Source: CAYMCO01 sp964388955 (GTDB lineage Bacteria > Chloroflexota > Anaerolineae > Anaerolineales > E44-bin32). From it: a stretch of 64,000 bases of DNA. This document shows, one piece after another, positions 1 through 7,543 of the stretch. Each line of letters starts with the position of its first letter. Position 1 is the first letter of the stretch. The notes beneath the pieces are model-generated. The model did no database searches and had not been told where the DNA came from. It was given only the letters and a program-made list of their open reading frames with translations. The stretch covers positions 7,296-71,295 of the forward strand of contig CAYMCO010000028.1 in NCBI GenBank assembly GCA_964388955.1, in the 5' to 3' direction. The translations under genes and the position numbers were made by a program.

Positions 1-529
1 CCTGAGGGGTGAGAACCGCGGTTGGCTCATCCAGGATGAGGATCTGGGCCTTGCGCTGCAGTGTTTTGAGAATCTCCACCCGCTGCTGCATTCCGACCGG
101 GAGTTCTCGGATGCGCACAGTGGGATTCACGGGGAGGCCGAACTGGTCCGCCAGTTCCGCGACTAGATTGTTCTCGTCCGCCTTGCGCAGCACACCGCCC
201 AGGGTCGGCTCCATCCCCAGCATGATGTTCTCGGCCACGGTGAAAGAAGGCACCAGCTTGAAGTGCTGGTGCACCATCCCGATCCCCAAGCGAATGGCGT
301 CATCAGGCTGCCCGATTTCAACCTCGCGCCCATCAACCAGGATGGCCCCGCTGTCGGGCTGTAGCAGGCCATACAGGATGTTCATCAGGGTGGTCTTCCC
401 GGCCCCATTCTCCCCGACGAGCGCATGGACCTCGCCCTGCTCGACGGAGAAGTCGACGCGCTTGTTGGCGATCACCTGGCTGGAGGGGAAATACTTGTAT
501 ATTCCCCGCATTTCCACCGAGATTCCCAT
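1..529 (-). CDS. ABC transporter ATP-binding protein, sugar/nucleoside class (3' end outside window)
   Basis: About 176 N-terminal residues are present; the gene runs off the left edge. The translation begins MGISVEMRGIYKYF and contains Walker A GENGAGKTTLM, Q-loop region GMVHQHFKLVPSFTV, the family signature LPVGMQQRVEILK and Walker B LILDEPTAVLTPQ. The VGMQQRVEILK signature is typical of the double-domain ATPases of simple-sugar and nucleoside importers (RbsA/NupO-like), so a second ABC domain probably follows beyond the window. The gene lies 166 bases downstream of a BMP-type lipoprotein on the same strand, the usual partner of NupO-like ATPases. Role inferred: powering nucleoside uptake at the inner face of the membrane. 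The start is the first ATG of the frame; no strong Shine-Dalgarno is seen. Confidence 0.9.
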   Translation of the reverse strand, partial: MGISVEMRGIYKYFPSSQVIANKRVDFSVEQGEVHALVGENGAGKTTLMNILYGLLQPDSGAILVDGREVEIGQPDDAIRLGIGMVHQHFKLVPSFTVAENIMLGMEPTLGGVLRKADENNLVAELADQFGLPVNPTVRIRELPVGMQQRVEILKTLQRKAQILILDEPTAVLTPQ

Positions 530-695
530 TTGTCCCCTGCTTTGGCCCCGGAGGCCAACCTCCGGGGCCGTTGCGATTGCTTTCGCTTGCCGCGAGAGTC
601 CGTTCCCTCAAGCGTTATGAGCTTGGTTGGCTCCTGAGCGCCTGCAGCAAGCTGTTCGCGCCCGAGTCGCCGGACCAAGCAAGATAGCGGACGCC

Positions 696-1787
696 CTAGC
701 TCTCGCCGCCGGCGGCCAGACCTTGACAAACCGCCGCATCGGGGTTGTTGAGCGCATCGCACACTTCGATATCCCCGCTCAGGATGCCTTGACGAGCTTC
801 GTCGACCGCGGCCTTGACCTCCGGCAGTTTGGAGACCATATCCGCAGGTCCGTTGTCCTCGAACTCCGTGGAGCCTTCGTCCCACGAAAGGCTGGTGGCG
901 CCATCTGCCATGTTGATCTGTGAGAAGCCGCCCTGGAAGGTGCCCTCCATGGTGTTCTTCACCAGCAGATACGTGCTCACATCCACTCTCTTCAGCATGG
1001 ATGTGATCACGCTGCCCGGCTGGATCCAATCCTGGTTGGAGTCCACACCAATGGCGTAGTTGCCCGTCTCCGCGGCCGCCGAGAGCACTCCCTCACCCGA
1101 ACGGCCTGCGATCTGGAAGATGATGTCAGCGCCTTGCTCGTACTGGGCCAGGGCGGTCTCCTTTCCCAGGGTTGGGTTGGAGAAATCGAAGCCGAGGTAT
1201 CCCACAAGGACTTCGCAATCCGTGCAAACGGAGAGCACGCCCTGCTTGTATGCCCAGAAGAACTGATTCAAGCCGGGTGAATCCCCGCCCACAACGGCTC
1301 CGACGGTCTTGGTGTCCGTCATCATCCCGGCGACTATGCCGGCCAGATAGCTGCCCTCATGCACATTCACCTGGAAGGCGGCGACATTATCGGGCAGGCT
1401 CTCTACGAAGATGTCGGAAGGCACGCCGAATTTCTGGTCGGGGTTCTCTTCGGCGATCGAGAGAAGAGTCTCCGGGTCGGGTGCGAGTGCCAGGATGATG
1501 TCGTTGTCCTCCGCCAGGGCGGCCCGGATAGCGGCCTCCTGTTCTGCCACGCTCGTCGCCTCAATGATCTGGCCGTTCAGTCCCAGCTCATCGTTGGCGC
1601 GCTGGACGCCCCTCGCCGATGCATCGATGAAGGAACGATCGCCCAGCGGATTCGGCGTGATCAAGGAGAACTTGAATTCCGCCATTGGCTCTGGGGTGGG
1701 GGTGGCCGCGGCGCCGCCGCAGGCGGTGAGGAGCACCGCTCCAATAATCACACCGCTCAGAGCAGTCCAAAGCGTCTTCTTCTTCAT
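696..1787 (-). CDS. BMP family (PnrA-like) substrate-binding lipoprotein
   Basis: A signal peptide with a lipobox (VLLTAC, then GGAAATPTPEP) is followed by a BMP domain: FKFSLITPNPLGDRSFIDA, then GVDSNQDWIQPGSVITSMLKR near the C-terminus, the conserved GVDxDQ..G..ltS.lK block. BMP proteins bind purine nucleosides outside the membrane and feed an ABC importer, here probably the ATPase just downstream. The open frame extends 37 codons further upstream, but MKKKTLW is chosen because GGAGG sits 10 bases before this ATG and the signal peptide follows at once. The Thr/Pro linker after the lipid-modified cysteine is common in Chloroflexota lipoproteins. Substrate class is inferred from family and from the nucleoside-degrading genes upstream. 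Confidence 0.92.
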   Translation of the reverse strand: MKKKTLWTALSGVIIGAVLLTACGGAAATPTPEPMAEFKFSLITPNPLGDRSFIDASARGVQRANDELGLNGQIIEATSVAEQEAAIRAALAEDNDIILALAPDPETLLSIAEENPDQKFGVPSDIFVESLPDNVAAFQVNVHEGSYLAGIVAGMMTDTKTVGAVVGGDSPGLNQFFWAYKQGVLSVCTDCEVLVGYLGFDFSNPTLGKETALAQYEQGADIIFQIAGRSGEGVLSAAAETGNYAIGVDSNQDWIQPGSVITSMLKRVDVSTYLLVKNTMEGTFQGGFSQINMADGATSLSWDEGSTEFEDNGPADMVSKLPEVKAAVDEARQGILSGDIEVCDALNNPDAAVCQGLAAGGES

Positions 1788-1992
1788 TTTGCCGAAACCT
1801 CCATATGAAATGTTTCCGTCGCTGAAGCGCGTTTCTATGGTGCCAACGCGGATGTGCAAGCATCCCTCCTCGATCGGATGATCACCTCCTTCTCCCAAGA
1901 TTCAGGGTTTCGTCTCCAGCCCACCACTGCTGGCGCTTTCGATCACGTCTATAATGCGGCAATGTGAATTTCGAGGTCGAATCCGGGTAATC

Positions 1993-2562
1993 TTAGTCGC
2001 GTTCCGAAAGGAGCACAATCAGCCGCTCCCGATAGGTCTTTTCCCGGTCTGGCATTTCCGGATCCAGCCGGGCTGCTTCGGATAGGAAATGATGGATATC
2101 ACGCCCCATCTCCTGGCCCCGGAGGGTGTGCATATCCAGAGCGTAATCGGGGATCTCCGGCAGTCGTTCCCCCGATTCGACCGCGCGTTTGATCCACATC
2201 ACCATCTCATCACTCGAACGGTCCTTTTGCCGGGAACACAAGAATCGCACGGCGTGGATGGCAAGCAGAATCCGCTCCCTCGCCTCCGGTCCCAGGGAAG
2301 TCCGGATTTGGTGCAACTGGGCGACAACAACAGGCGCCCACGGATCCCCGAAGCCAATGTCCTCCACTGATATCACCTCAAGTCGCCGCCAGAGGTAGGC
2401 ATCCAGCTCCGGACTGGTGGTGACCATTTCATAGGCGATCAGCGCCGCGTTCTCCTCATTCCCACGCCGGATCTCTTTCTGGAGCGCCGAGATGATCTCA
2501 TCGGCCGCGAAATCGTGGCGTGTTCGCACTTGAGCCCACGGGTCCCTTCCCCGATCAGCCAT
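1993..2562 (-). CDS. RarA/MgsA C-terminal-domain-like protein without ATPase
   Basis: The protein has 189 residues. The segment from about 15 to 95 (DEIISALQKEIRRGNEENA, then LDAYLWRRLEVISVEDIGFGD) closely resembles the helical C-terminal region of the RarA/MgsA AAA+ family, whose consensus there is dlISAfiKSiRGsDpdaAlyWLArM..r.l...aSEDiG.AdP. No Walker A or B motif is present, and at this length the ATPase half is missing altogether. Its ATG lies inside the last codons of the M20 hydrolase gene (8-base overlap), preceded by GGAGGCAGGAAAC, so the two are translationally coupled. Function is unknown. Its place at the end of a nucleoside catabolic operon suggests a role apart from replication-fork RarA, but this is inference. 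Confidence 0.75.
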   Translation of the reverse strand: MADRGRDPWAQVRTRHDFAADEIISALQKEIRRGNEENAALIAYEMVTTSPELDAYLWRRLEVISVEDIGFGDPWAPVVVAQLHQIRTSLGPEARERILLAIHAVRFLCSRQKDRSSDEMVMWIKRAVESGERLPEIPDYALDMHTLRGQEMGRDIHHFLSEAARLDPEMPDREKTYRERLIVLLSERD

Positions 2563-3796
2563 GTTTCCTGCCTCCCGATTCGCCTAAGAACTCGCACATC
2601 ATCCCGGAGTAGATCGCCGTCATGGGGGCGAGATCCTCGATGCTGACCCACTCATCCGGCGCATGCGGGTTGCCGCCGCGAGGGCCGAAGCCGCAAAGGG
2701 TGGGAATCCCCGCTTCGATGAGCAGGTAGCCCTCGTTCGCCGGCCCGGCGGCCGCGGCCCGCCACTCGTCACCCAGGATGGCGCCCGTATAGCGCTTGGC
2801 CAGCTCCACCAACCGGTGATCGGCCGCGATGTGCGCCGCCGGCAGCGCGGTCTGTATTTCATACCCCAATCCCAACCCGGGTCGCTCAGCCATCACCAGC
2901 TCCAGGGTTCGATCGATTAGTGCGAGCGCTTCTTCCATTGGGAGATCTGGCATCAAACGGATATCCACCACCGCTTCGGCCCGGCCCGGCACCATCCCGG
3001 CGGCGTCGCCCCCCTCGATGATCGTGCCAGGCGTGATGTGATTGTCCAAGTTCCCGAAATCGGGGTGCGGTCGAGAGGGGAGGCCGCGCCCTTCGAGCGC
3101 AACCAGCGCCTGCGCCAGGCCGGTGACCGCGTTCACCCCGGCAGCGCCTTCCGTCCATTCGGCGCTGCCCGAGTGCACAGGCTGCCCGTTGGCCCGCAGG
3201 AGCAGCCGGATCAGGCCGCGATGGCCGAGACATATGGTGTCGCTCGCGTAGGTATAGATGGCCGCCTGGGCGGGGAGCAGGCCCTGCGCGAGCAGGTATT
3301 TTGCCCCCAACGGGCTGCTGGCACCGGATTCCTCATCGGCGAAGCCCGCGAAGATCATGCGGCCCTCAGCGGGATCGCACCAGCCCCCATCGCGCACGAT
3401 CGCTATGGCATACAGGCCGCAGGCGATCCCCGCCTTGTTATCTGCGGCCCCCCGGCCAACCAGGCGGGTAGCTTCAACATAGGCCTCGAAGGGAGGATGG
3501 GACCATGTCTCTTCCGGGCCTGCCGGAACGGTGTCTGTATGAGCGAGAAGGGCGAAGCATCGCGATCCCTCCCCGTACTCTACGAGAACGTTCTGCCGTT
3601 CCGCTTCGGGGCCCAGGATGCGGGCTTGAAAACCGAGATGCTCCGCCTCCGCGGCGATCCGTTCCGCCACGGGGGTTTCAGGAAACTCGCCATTGACCGA
3701 GGGTATGCGAACCAAATCCTCCAGGAAGGCGAGCATCTGATCCTGACGGCTCCGAGCTTCAGCCAGCAAGCCTTGGGGGGAGGGGAAACCGCTCAA
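2555..3796 (-). CDS. M20 family metallohydrolase (ArgE/DapE/CPG2-like)
   Basis: The protein has 413 residues. Metal-site motifs of the M20 family are clear: LLAHTDTVPAG (metal His), GRGAADNKAGIA (bridging Asp), FADEESG (catalytic Glu and metal Glu), and GFGPRGGNPHAPDEW near the C-terminus (final metal His). A dimerisation domain lies between about residues 195 and 310. The family cleaves amide bonds of N-acyl amino acids, peptides or carbamoyl compounds. The specific substrate is not evident; position in a nucleoside operon suggests a ring-opened or carbamoylated breakdown product, which is inference. The start appears to be TTG (MSGFPSP), one base after the TGA of the nucleoside hydrolase; no in-frame ATG precedes Met21. 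Confidence 0.9.
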   Translation of the reverse strand: MSGFPSPQGLLAEARSRQDQMLAFLEDLVRIPSVNGEFPETPVAERIAAEAEHLGFQARILGPEAERQNVLVEYGEGSRCFALLAHTDTVPAGPEETWSHPPFEAYVEATRLVGRGAADNKAGIACGLYAIAIVRDGGWCDPAEGRMIFAGFADEESGASSPLGAKYLLAQGLLPAQAAIYTYASDTICLGHRGLIRLLLRANGQPVHSGSAEWTEGAAGVNAVTGLAQALVALEGRGLPSRPHPDFGNLDNHITPGTIIEGGDAAGMVPGRAEAVVDIRLMPDLPMEEALALIDRTLELVMAERPGLGLGYEIQTALPAAHIAADHRLVELAKRYTGAILGDEWRAAAAGPANEGYLLIEAGIPTLCGFGPRGGNPHAPDEWVSIEDLAPMTAIYSGMMCEFLGESGGRKHG

Positions 3797-3797
3797 C

Positions 3798-4724
3798 TCA
3801 CTTCACCGCCGCTTCCATCAGATCCCACAGCCGGCCGCGATCCAGTTCGAGAACGATTTCCGCATTCGCTGGCGCCCCAGAGACGTCAAACCAATCCACC
3901 GTCGTTTGGCCGCGAGTATGGGCCCCGGCAAGTTCCACCTCCACGAAGTGCCGTTCGCTGGCCGTGACGATCTCCGGCTCGACCGCTGCCGCCATTGCCA
4001 GGGAGTCCGCCGTGAAGAGCACCGGCCGGCCCAGCTTCCGCTGGATGAAGCGCAGCGCCCCGGCTGTGGTCCGGCGGAAGAATTCGCTCCCAACCGTGTC
4101 ATAGGAGCCCAAGCTCTCGATCTGCTGGTGGGAAAGAGGATGCGCCACAGTCGTCTCCCAGGAGACAAGAGTGAACTCGTTCCACGCGTTGAAGACGACT
4201 GCCGCTGCCTCCGGATCGAAATAGACGTTGAACTCCGCGGAGAGATTGGTGGTGTTCCCCATGCTCCGTATCGCTCCACCCATCACCACCAGGCGTTGGT
4301 ATCTGTCTGGTAGCTCCGGATCGAGCAATGTCGCCACGGCGATGTTGGTGAGCGGCCCAATGGCCACCAGGGTGAGATCGCTCGGATTCTCTCGTGAGAG
4401 GCGGATCAACGCCTGTACGGCGTGCTCCTTCTCCGCCGAGCGCTGAGCGTCCGGATATCCGCCGTCTCCAAGCCCGTCGGCCCCGTGTACCTGGCTGGTA
4501 TCCACCTGCCTGCGGATGATGGGTCCTGGACAACCCGCAAAGACAGGTATGTCCCGGCCGAAAAGTTCCAGCACCTTGAGCGCATTGCCGGTCGTCTTGT
4601 CAAGAGGGACATTTCCAGCCACTGTCGTAATGGCCTCGATCTGGGTCTCGGGATGGCAAAGTGCCAAGATGATTGCCTGCGCGTCGTCCACTCCTGGATC
4701 CGTGTCAATCACAATTCGGGGCAT
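3798..4724 (-). CDS. inosine/uridine-preferring nucleoside hydrolase
   Basis: This is a member of the IUNH family of N-ribohydrolases, which split ribonucleosides into base plus ribose. The N-terminal calcium-binding signature DTDPGVDDA is intact, followed by AITTVAGNVPLDKTTGNAL. GCPGPI and HGADGLGD are the substrate-loop landmarks, and LTLVAIGPLTNIA is the central conserved block. Length (308-309 residues) is normal. Two ATGs occur in tandem; GAGGAGG leaves one base to the first and four to the second, so the second is preferred. It starts 7-10 bases after the amidohydrolase stop and ends one base before the M20 start. The ribose released could be phosphorylated by the ribokinase at the head of the operon. 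Confidence 0.93.
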   Translation of the reverse strand: MPRIVIDTDPGVDDAQAIILALCHPETQIEAITTVAGNVPLDKTTGNALKVLELFGRDIPVFAGCPGPIIRRQVDTSQVHGADGLGDGGYPDAQRSAEKEHAVQALIRLSRENPSDLTLVAIGPLTNIAVATLLDPELPDRYQRLVVMGGAIRSMGNTTNLSAEFNVYFDPEAAAVVFNAWNEFTLVSWETTVAHPLSHQQIESLGSYDTVGSEFFRRTTAGALRFIQRKLGRPVLFTADSLAMAAAVEPEIVTASERHFVEVELAGAHTRGQTTVDWFDVSGAPANAEIVLELDRGRLWDLMEAAVK

Positions 4725-4733
4725 CATCCCTCC

Positions 4734-6056
4734 TCAGCGTTTGGGCCGTTCCCGGAGACGGAGGTGAGCGGCCTCCAGAGCAGACCGGGCCTCATGGAAA
4801 TCGATTGTCTGCCAGCGCCCCTCACGCACCAACCAACGGCCGTCAACCATCGTATCCCGCACCTGCATCCCAGTCACAGCGTAGACCAGCGAAGTGTAGA
4901 GGTCCTGCCCTTCCAGCGGAGCCCAACCGACCCCGCTCAGGTCGAGGCTGATCAGGTCGGCCTTCTTCCCTGGCTCCAGGGATCCGATCAGATCCTCCAT
5001 TCCGAGTGCGCGGGCTCCGCCGAGCGTGGCCATCTCGACAATCTGATCGGCAGGAATCGCCCCAGGCACCCTCTCCCGCAGAGACATCAATTTGCCCAAG
5101 GTATCCATTTCGCTGAACAGGTCGTAGCTGTTGTTGTTGGTGACGTTGTCCGTACCCAGCGCGGTGTTGATCCCGGCGGCGCGCATGGCGGCCAGCGGCG
5201 CGATGGAAGCTCCGCTCTTCATGGCCGCCGAGGCGGCAATCACCGCGCTGAAGGGCGCCTCCGCCAGATGATGGAAATCCTCTTCTGGAACGGTGATACA
5301 GTGGGCGGCGAGCACGCGGCGCCCCAGAATTCCGGTTCCCTTCATTTGTCCAACCGCAGTGCGCCCGAATTGCTCCTGGCAGTAGCGATCCTCCTCGCCG
5401 CTGGTGGCCAGATGGATGTGCATCCCGGTTCTATATCGATCCGCCAGTTCGAGCTCCCTGCGGATCGCCTCGGCGCTGTTGTCCACAAAGAGCGCATGGG
5501 GGCCGACCCAGCCGGTGATGCGATCCTCCCGCTGCACGCTCTCCAGGAATTCCGCCGCGGCCGCCAGCTCACGTTGCCGCGCAGCCTTCTCGCCCATCTC
5601 CACGATGCCGTAGGCCAGCGCAGCCCGCATCCCGGTGCTCCGCACCGCGGGCACGATCTCGTTCATGAAGAAATATTGGTCGGCAAAAGTGGTGGTGCCG
5701 GTGCGGAGCATCTCTGCGCACGAAACAAGCACCGCGGGCCGCACCATGGATGCATCCATCACAACCTCCCAGGCCCGGATGGCGCTATGCCAACCCTCGA
5801 AAGTGAGCAGAGAATGCCCCTCCGCCAAGCCCCTGAAGAGGACCATGGGGGAGTGAGTGTGCGCGTTCACCAGACCGGGCATCACAAGGTGCCCGCTGAG
5901 ATCCAGGCGTTGTGTCCCTTCTGGGACAGGGCCGTTGACTCGGGCGCCAACACCGACGATGCGATCCCCTTCGATCACCACCTGTCCCGGGGAGTGGATC
6001 TCCCGGTGGGGATTCATGGTGAGTACGACATCAGCTTCGATCTGCAGGAGGGTCAC
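4734..6056 (-). CDS. amidohydrolase, MtaD/SAH-deaminase-like (ATZ/TRZ family)
   Basis: The protein has 440 residues. Family landmarks: VMPGLVNAHTHSPM (HxH metal ligands), GMHIHLATSGEE (third metal His), AAHCITVPEEDF (fourth His) and ALGTDNVTNNN (metal Asp), then GSLEPGKKADLISLDL of the closing beta-sandwich. The family deaminates adenosine-type nucleosides, methylthioadenosine, cytosine or related rings; deamination of a purine or pyrimidine nucleoside fits the operon. The frame is open 35 codons further upstream, but GTG at 6056 is chosen: it overlaps the ribokinase TGA as GTGA and follows GGAGG-like purines in the ribokinase 3' end. A paralogue with the same architecture diverges at 7544. 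Exact substrate is unresolved. Confidence 0.88.
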   Translation of the reverse strand: MTLLQIEADVVLTMNPHREIHSPGQVVIEGDRIVGVGARVNGPVPEGTQRLDLSGHLVMPGLVNAHTHSPMVLFRGLAEGHSLLTFEGWHSAIRAWEVVMDASMVRPAVLVSCAEMLRTGTTTFADQYFFMNEIVPAVRSTGMRAALAYGIVEMGEKAARQRELAAAAEFLESVQREDRITGWVGPHALFVDNSAEAIRRELELADRYRTGMHIHLATSGEEDRYCQEQFGRTAVGQMKGTGILGRRVLAAHCITVPEEDFHHLAEAPFSAVIAASAAMKSGASIAPLAAMRAAGINTALGTDNVTNNNSYDLFSEMDTLGKLMSLRERVPGAIPADQIVEMATLGGARALGMEDLIGSLEPGKKADLISLDLSGVGWAPLEGQDLYTSLVYAVTGMQVRDTMVDGRWLVREGRWQTIDFHEARSALEAAHLRLRERPKR

Positions 6057-6985
6057 GCTGCCGCCCCCTCTCTCAATATCCGCTCCAGCGCCTCCCGGTG
6101 GGGCAAAGAGGGCAGCGCGCCTCGACGGGTCGTCGCCAGGGCACCGGCGGCAGTGCCCCAACGCACGGCTTCCTCCAGTCGCTTCCCCTCGTCCAAGGCC
6201 ACCGCGAGGGCGCCGTTGAAAGCGTCACCGGCGGCAACCGTGTCAATGGGTTCGACAGGGAAAGCGGGGACCAGCCCTTGAATGCTTCCGCCATCCAGAA
6301 AAGCCCCGCGAGCGCCCAGCTTGATCACCGCGTTCCCGACGCCGAGTGCGCGCAGCTTTTCGGCGGCGCGCGCAGGAGCCTCCTCGTCCGTGGCGGGAAA
6401 GCCCACCAGCGGATCGACCTCGATCTCGTTCGGGGTGATTACGTCGATCAGTGGGAAGATCTCCTTGGGCAGGGGAGTCGCCGGAGCGGGATCCAGCATG
6501 GTCCGCACGCCCATTTCCCGTGCGGCGCGCAAGGCTGCGATGACAGCGGGAAGCGGGATCTCAAGCTGGAGCAGGAGCACGCTTGCGCCTTCCAATAGCG
6601 GATGGCAGCGGTGGACATCGCGCTCGTCGATGGCCATGTTCGCGCCGGATATCACGATGATGGCGTTTTCGCCCTGCCTGTCAACGCTGATCACTGCCAG
6701 CCCAGTGGAGTGATCCTGATCGACAAGCACGCCGCTGGTGTCCACGCCTTCGCCGCCCATGGCGCGCAAGTGGTCCCTGCCGAAGTCGTCCGCTCCCACC
6801 CGGCCGACCAGGCTGACCGTCCCACCCAGTCGAGCGGCGGCGACCGCCTGGTTGGCACCCTTGCCCCCGGGGGCGGTGATGAAGGAGTCGCCGCGCAGTG
6901 TCTCTCCCGGGTGAGGGAGGTGCGGCACATAGGTAGTCAAATCCGTATTGATGCTGCCGAAGACGACGATGGCCACGAACCCCAT
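6053..6985 (-). CDS. rbsK: ribokinase (PfkB family)
   Basis: About 310 residues. The N-terminal VVFGSINTDLTTYV and GGKGANQAVAAARLG (sugar-binding di-glycine and GxGxN motif), the TPNEIEVDPLVG block and the C-terminal DTVAAGDAFNGALAVAL (catalytic Asp and anion hole) identify a PfkB kinase closest to ribokinase. It phosphorylates ribose with ATP in the cytoplasm, matching a pathway in which the downstream nucleoside hydrolase releases ribose. The frame stays open about 85 codons upstream of the chosen ATG, but that extension has no PfkB similarity and is rich in Arg and Cys. The Shine-Dalgarno is weak. It is probably the first gene of a five-gene coupled operon. Confidence 0.88.
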   Translation of the reverse strand: MGFVAIVVFGSINTDLTTYVPHLPHPGETLRGDSFITAPGGKGANQAVAAARLGGTVSLVGRVGADDFGRDHLRAMGGEGVDTSGVLVDQDHSTGLAVISVDRQGENAIIVISGANMAIDERDVHRCHPLLEGASVLLLQLEIPLPAVIAALRAAREMGVRTMLDPAPATPLPKEIFPLIDVITPNEIEVDPLVGFPATDEEAPARAAEKLRALGVGNAVIKLGARGAFLDGGSIQGLVPAFPVEPIDTVAAGDAFNGALAVALDEGKRLEEAVRWGTAAGALATTRRGALPSLPHREALERILREGAAA

Positions 6986-7543
6986 CCAAGCGTGATGGCA
7001 TCGTTCGGGCGAGTATAGATCAACAGCGGTGAAAGAGGAAGGAAGCGGGCGCGGAAAGCGGCGCGTTGTGCAATCAGAGCCCGCCGCACTCCGTCGTGCG
7101 GCATGCGCATTGCGCATTGCCGCACATGCCGTGCGCAGCCGGTCGCAAGTTGCTGGACCCCATGACAGGTTTCCACATCGAAGTGGCGCATTCACACGCG
7201 GGATGTATCCTCGTGAGCGAGCATCGAGACCCTCTCCCACTTGTCGGCCCGCATCCGCAGCCGCGCATGGCTGCCGGGGGGGAATCTTTCCCTACGCCTT
7301 GTGTAGAGACGCTGCATGCAACGTCTCTACCGAAAAGCACCTTGATTCATGGCGGTTCCACTGGAGCGAGGCCGGCGAGCATGCGAGCCCGAGATGAAGC
7401 GCTCATTTGCATGCCTGGTGAAAGGCGGCTACCATGGGCCTTCAATCCGGCCGGGCGATGCGACCGCGAGACGACAGCACCTCACCATACTACTCGCATG
7501 CGCGCAGCGAACCGCCCTCCGACGGCCCAGATAAGGCGGAGCG
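6986..7543. promoter_or_regulatory. divergent intergenic region with two strong inverted repeats
   Basis: 558 bases lie between the ribokinase (minus) and the amidohydrolase (plus) start codons, so the region must hold both promoters. No convincing gene is seen. A perfect 7-base hairpin stem (GCCGCAC/GTGCGGC, loop tccgtc) is at 7083-7102, followed by near-palindromic GC-rich repeats to about 7140. A dispersed-type palindrome at 7303-7330 is listed separately. A purine-nucleoside-responsive repressor site could be here, but none can be named. Confidence 0.5.
7303..7330. repeat. short palindromic repeat (GTAGAGACG ... CGTCTCTAC)
   Basis: A perfect 9-base inverted repeat GTAGAGACG/CGTCTCTAC flanks the 10-base core ctgcatgcaa, which itself contains the palindrome TGCATGCA. 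The same type of sequence, with a GCATGC core between GTAGAGACG arms, is known as a dispersed small repeat in cyanobacterial and Chloroflexota genomes (from memory). Only one copy is visible in this window. Confidence 0.75.

Noticed and set aside
4422..6281. 619-codon open frame on plus across the amidohydrolase and ribokinase genes
   Set aside because: Antisense to genes with clear family motifs; its translation has no recognisable domain. Long antisense frames are expected at this GC content.
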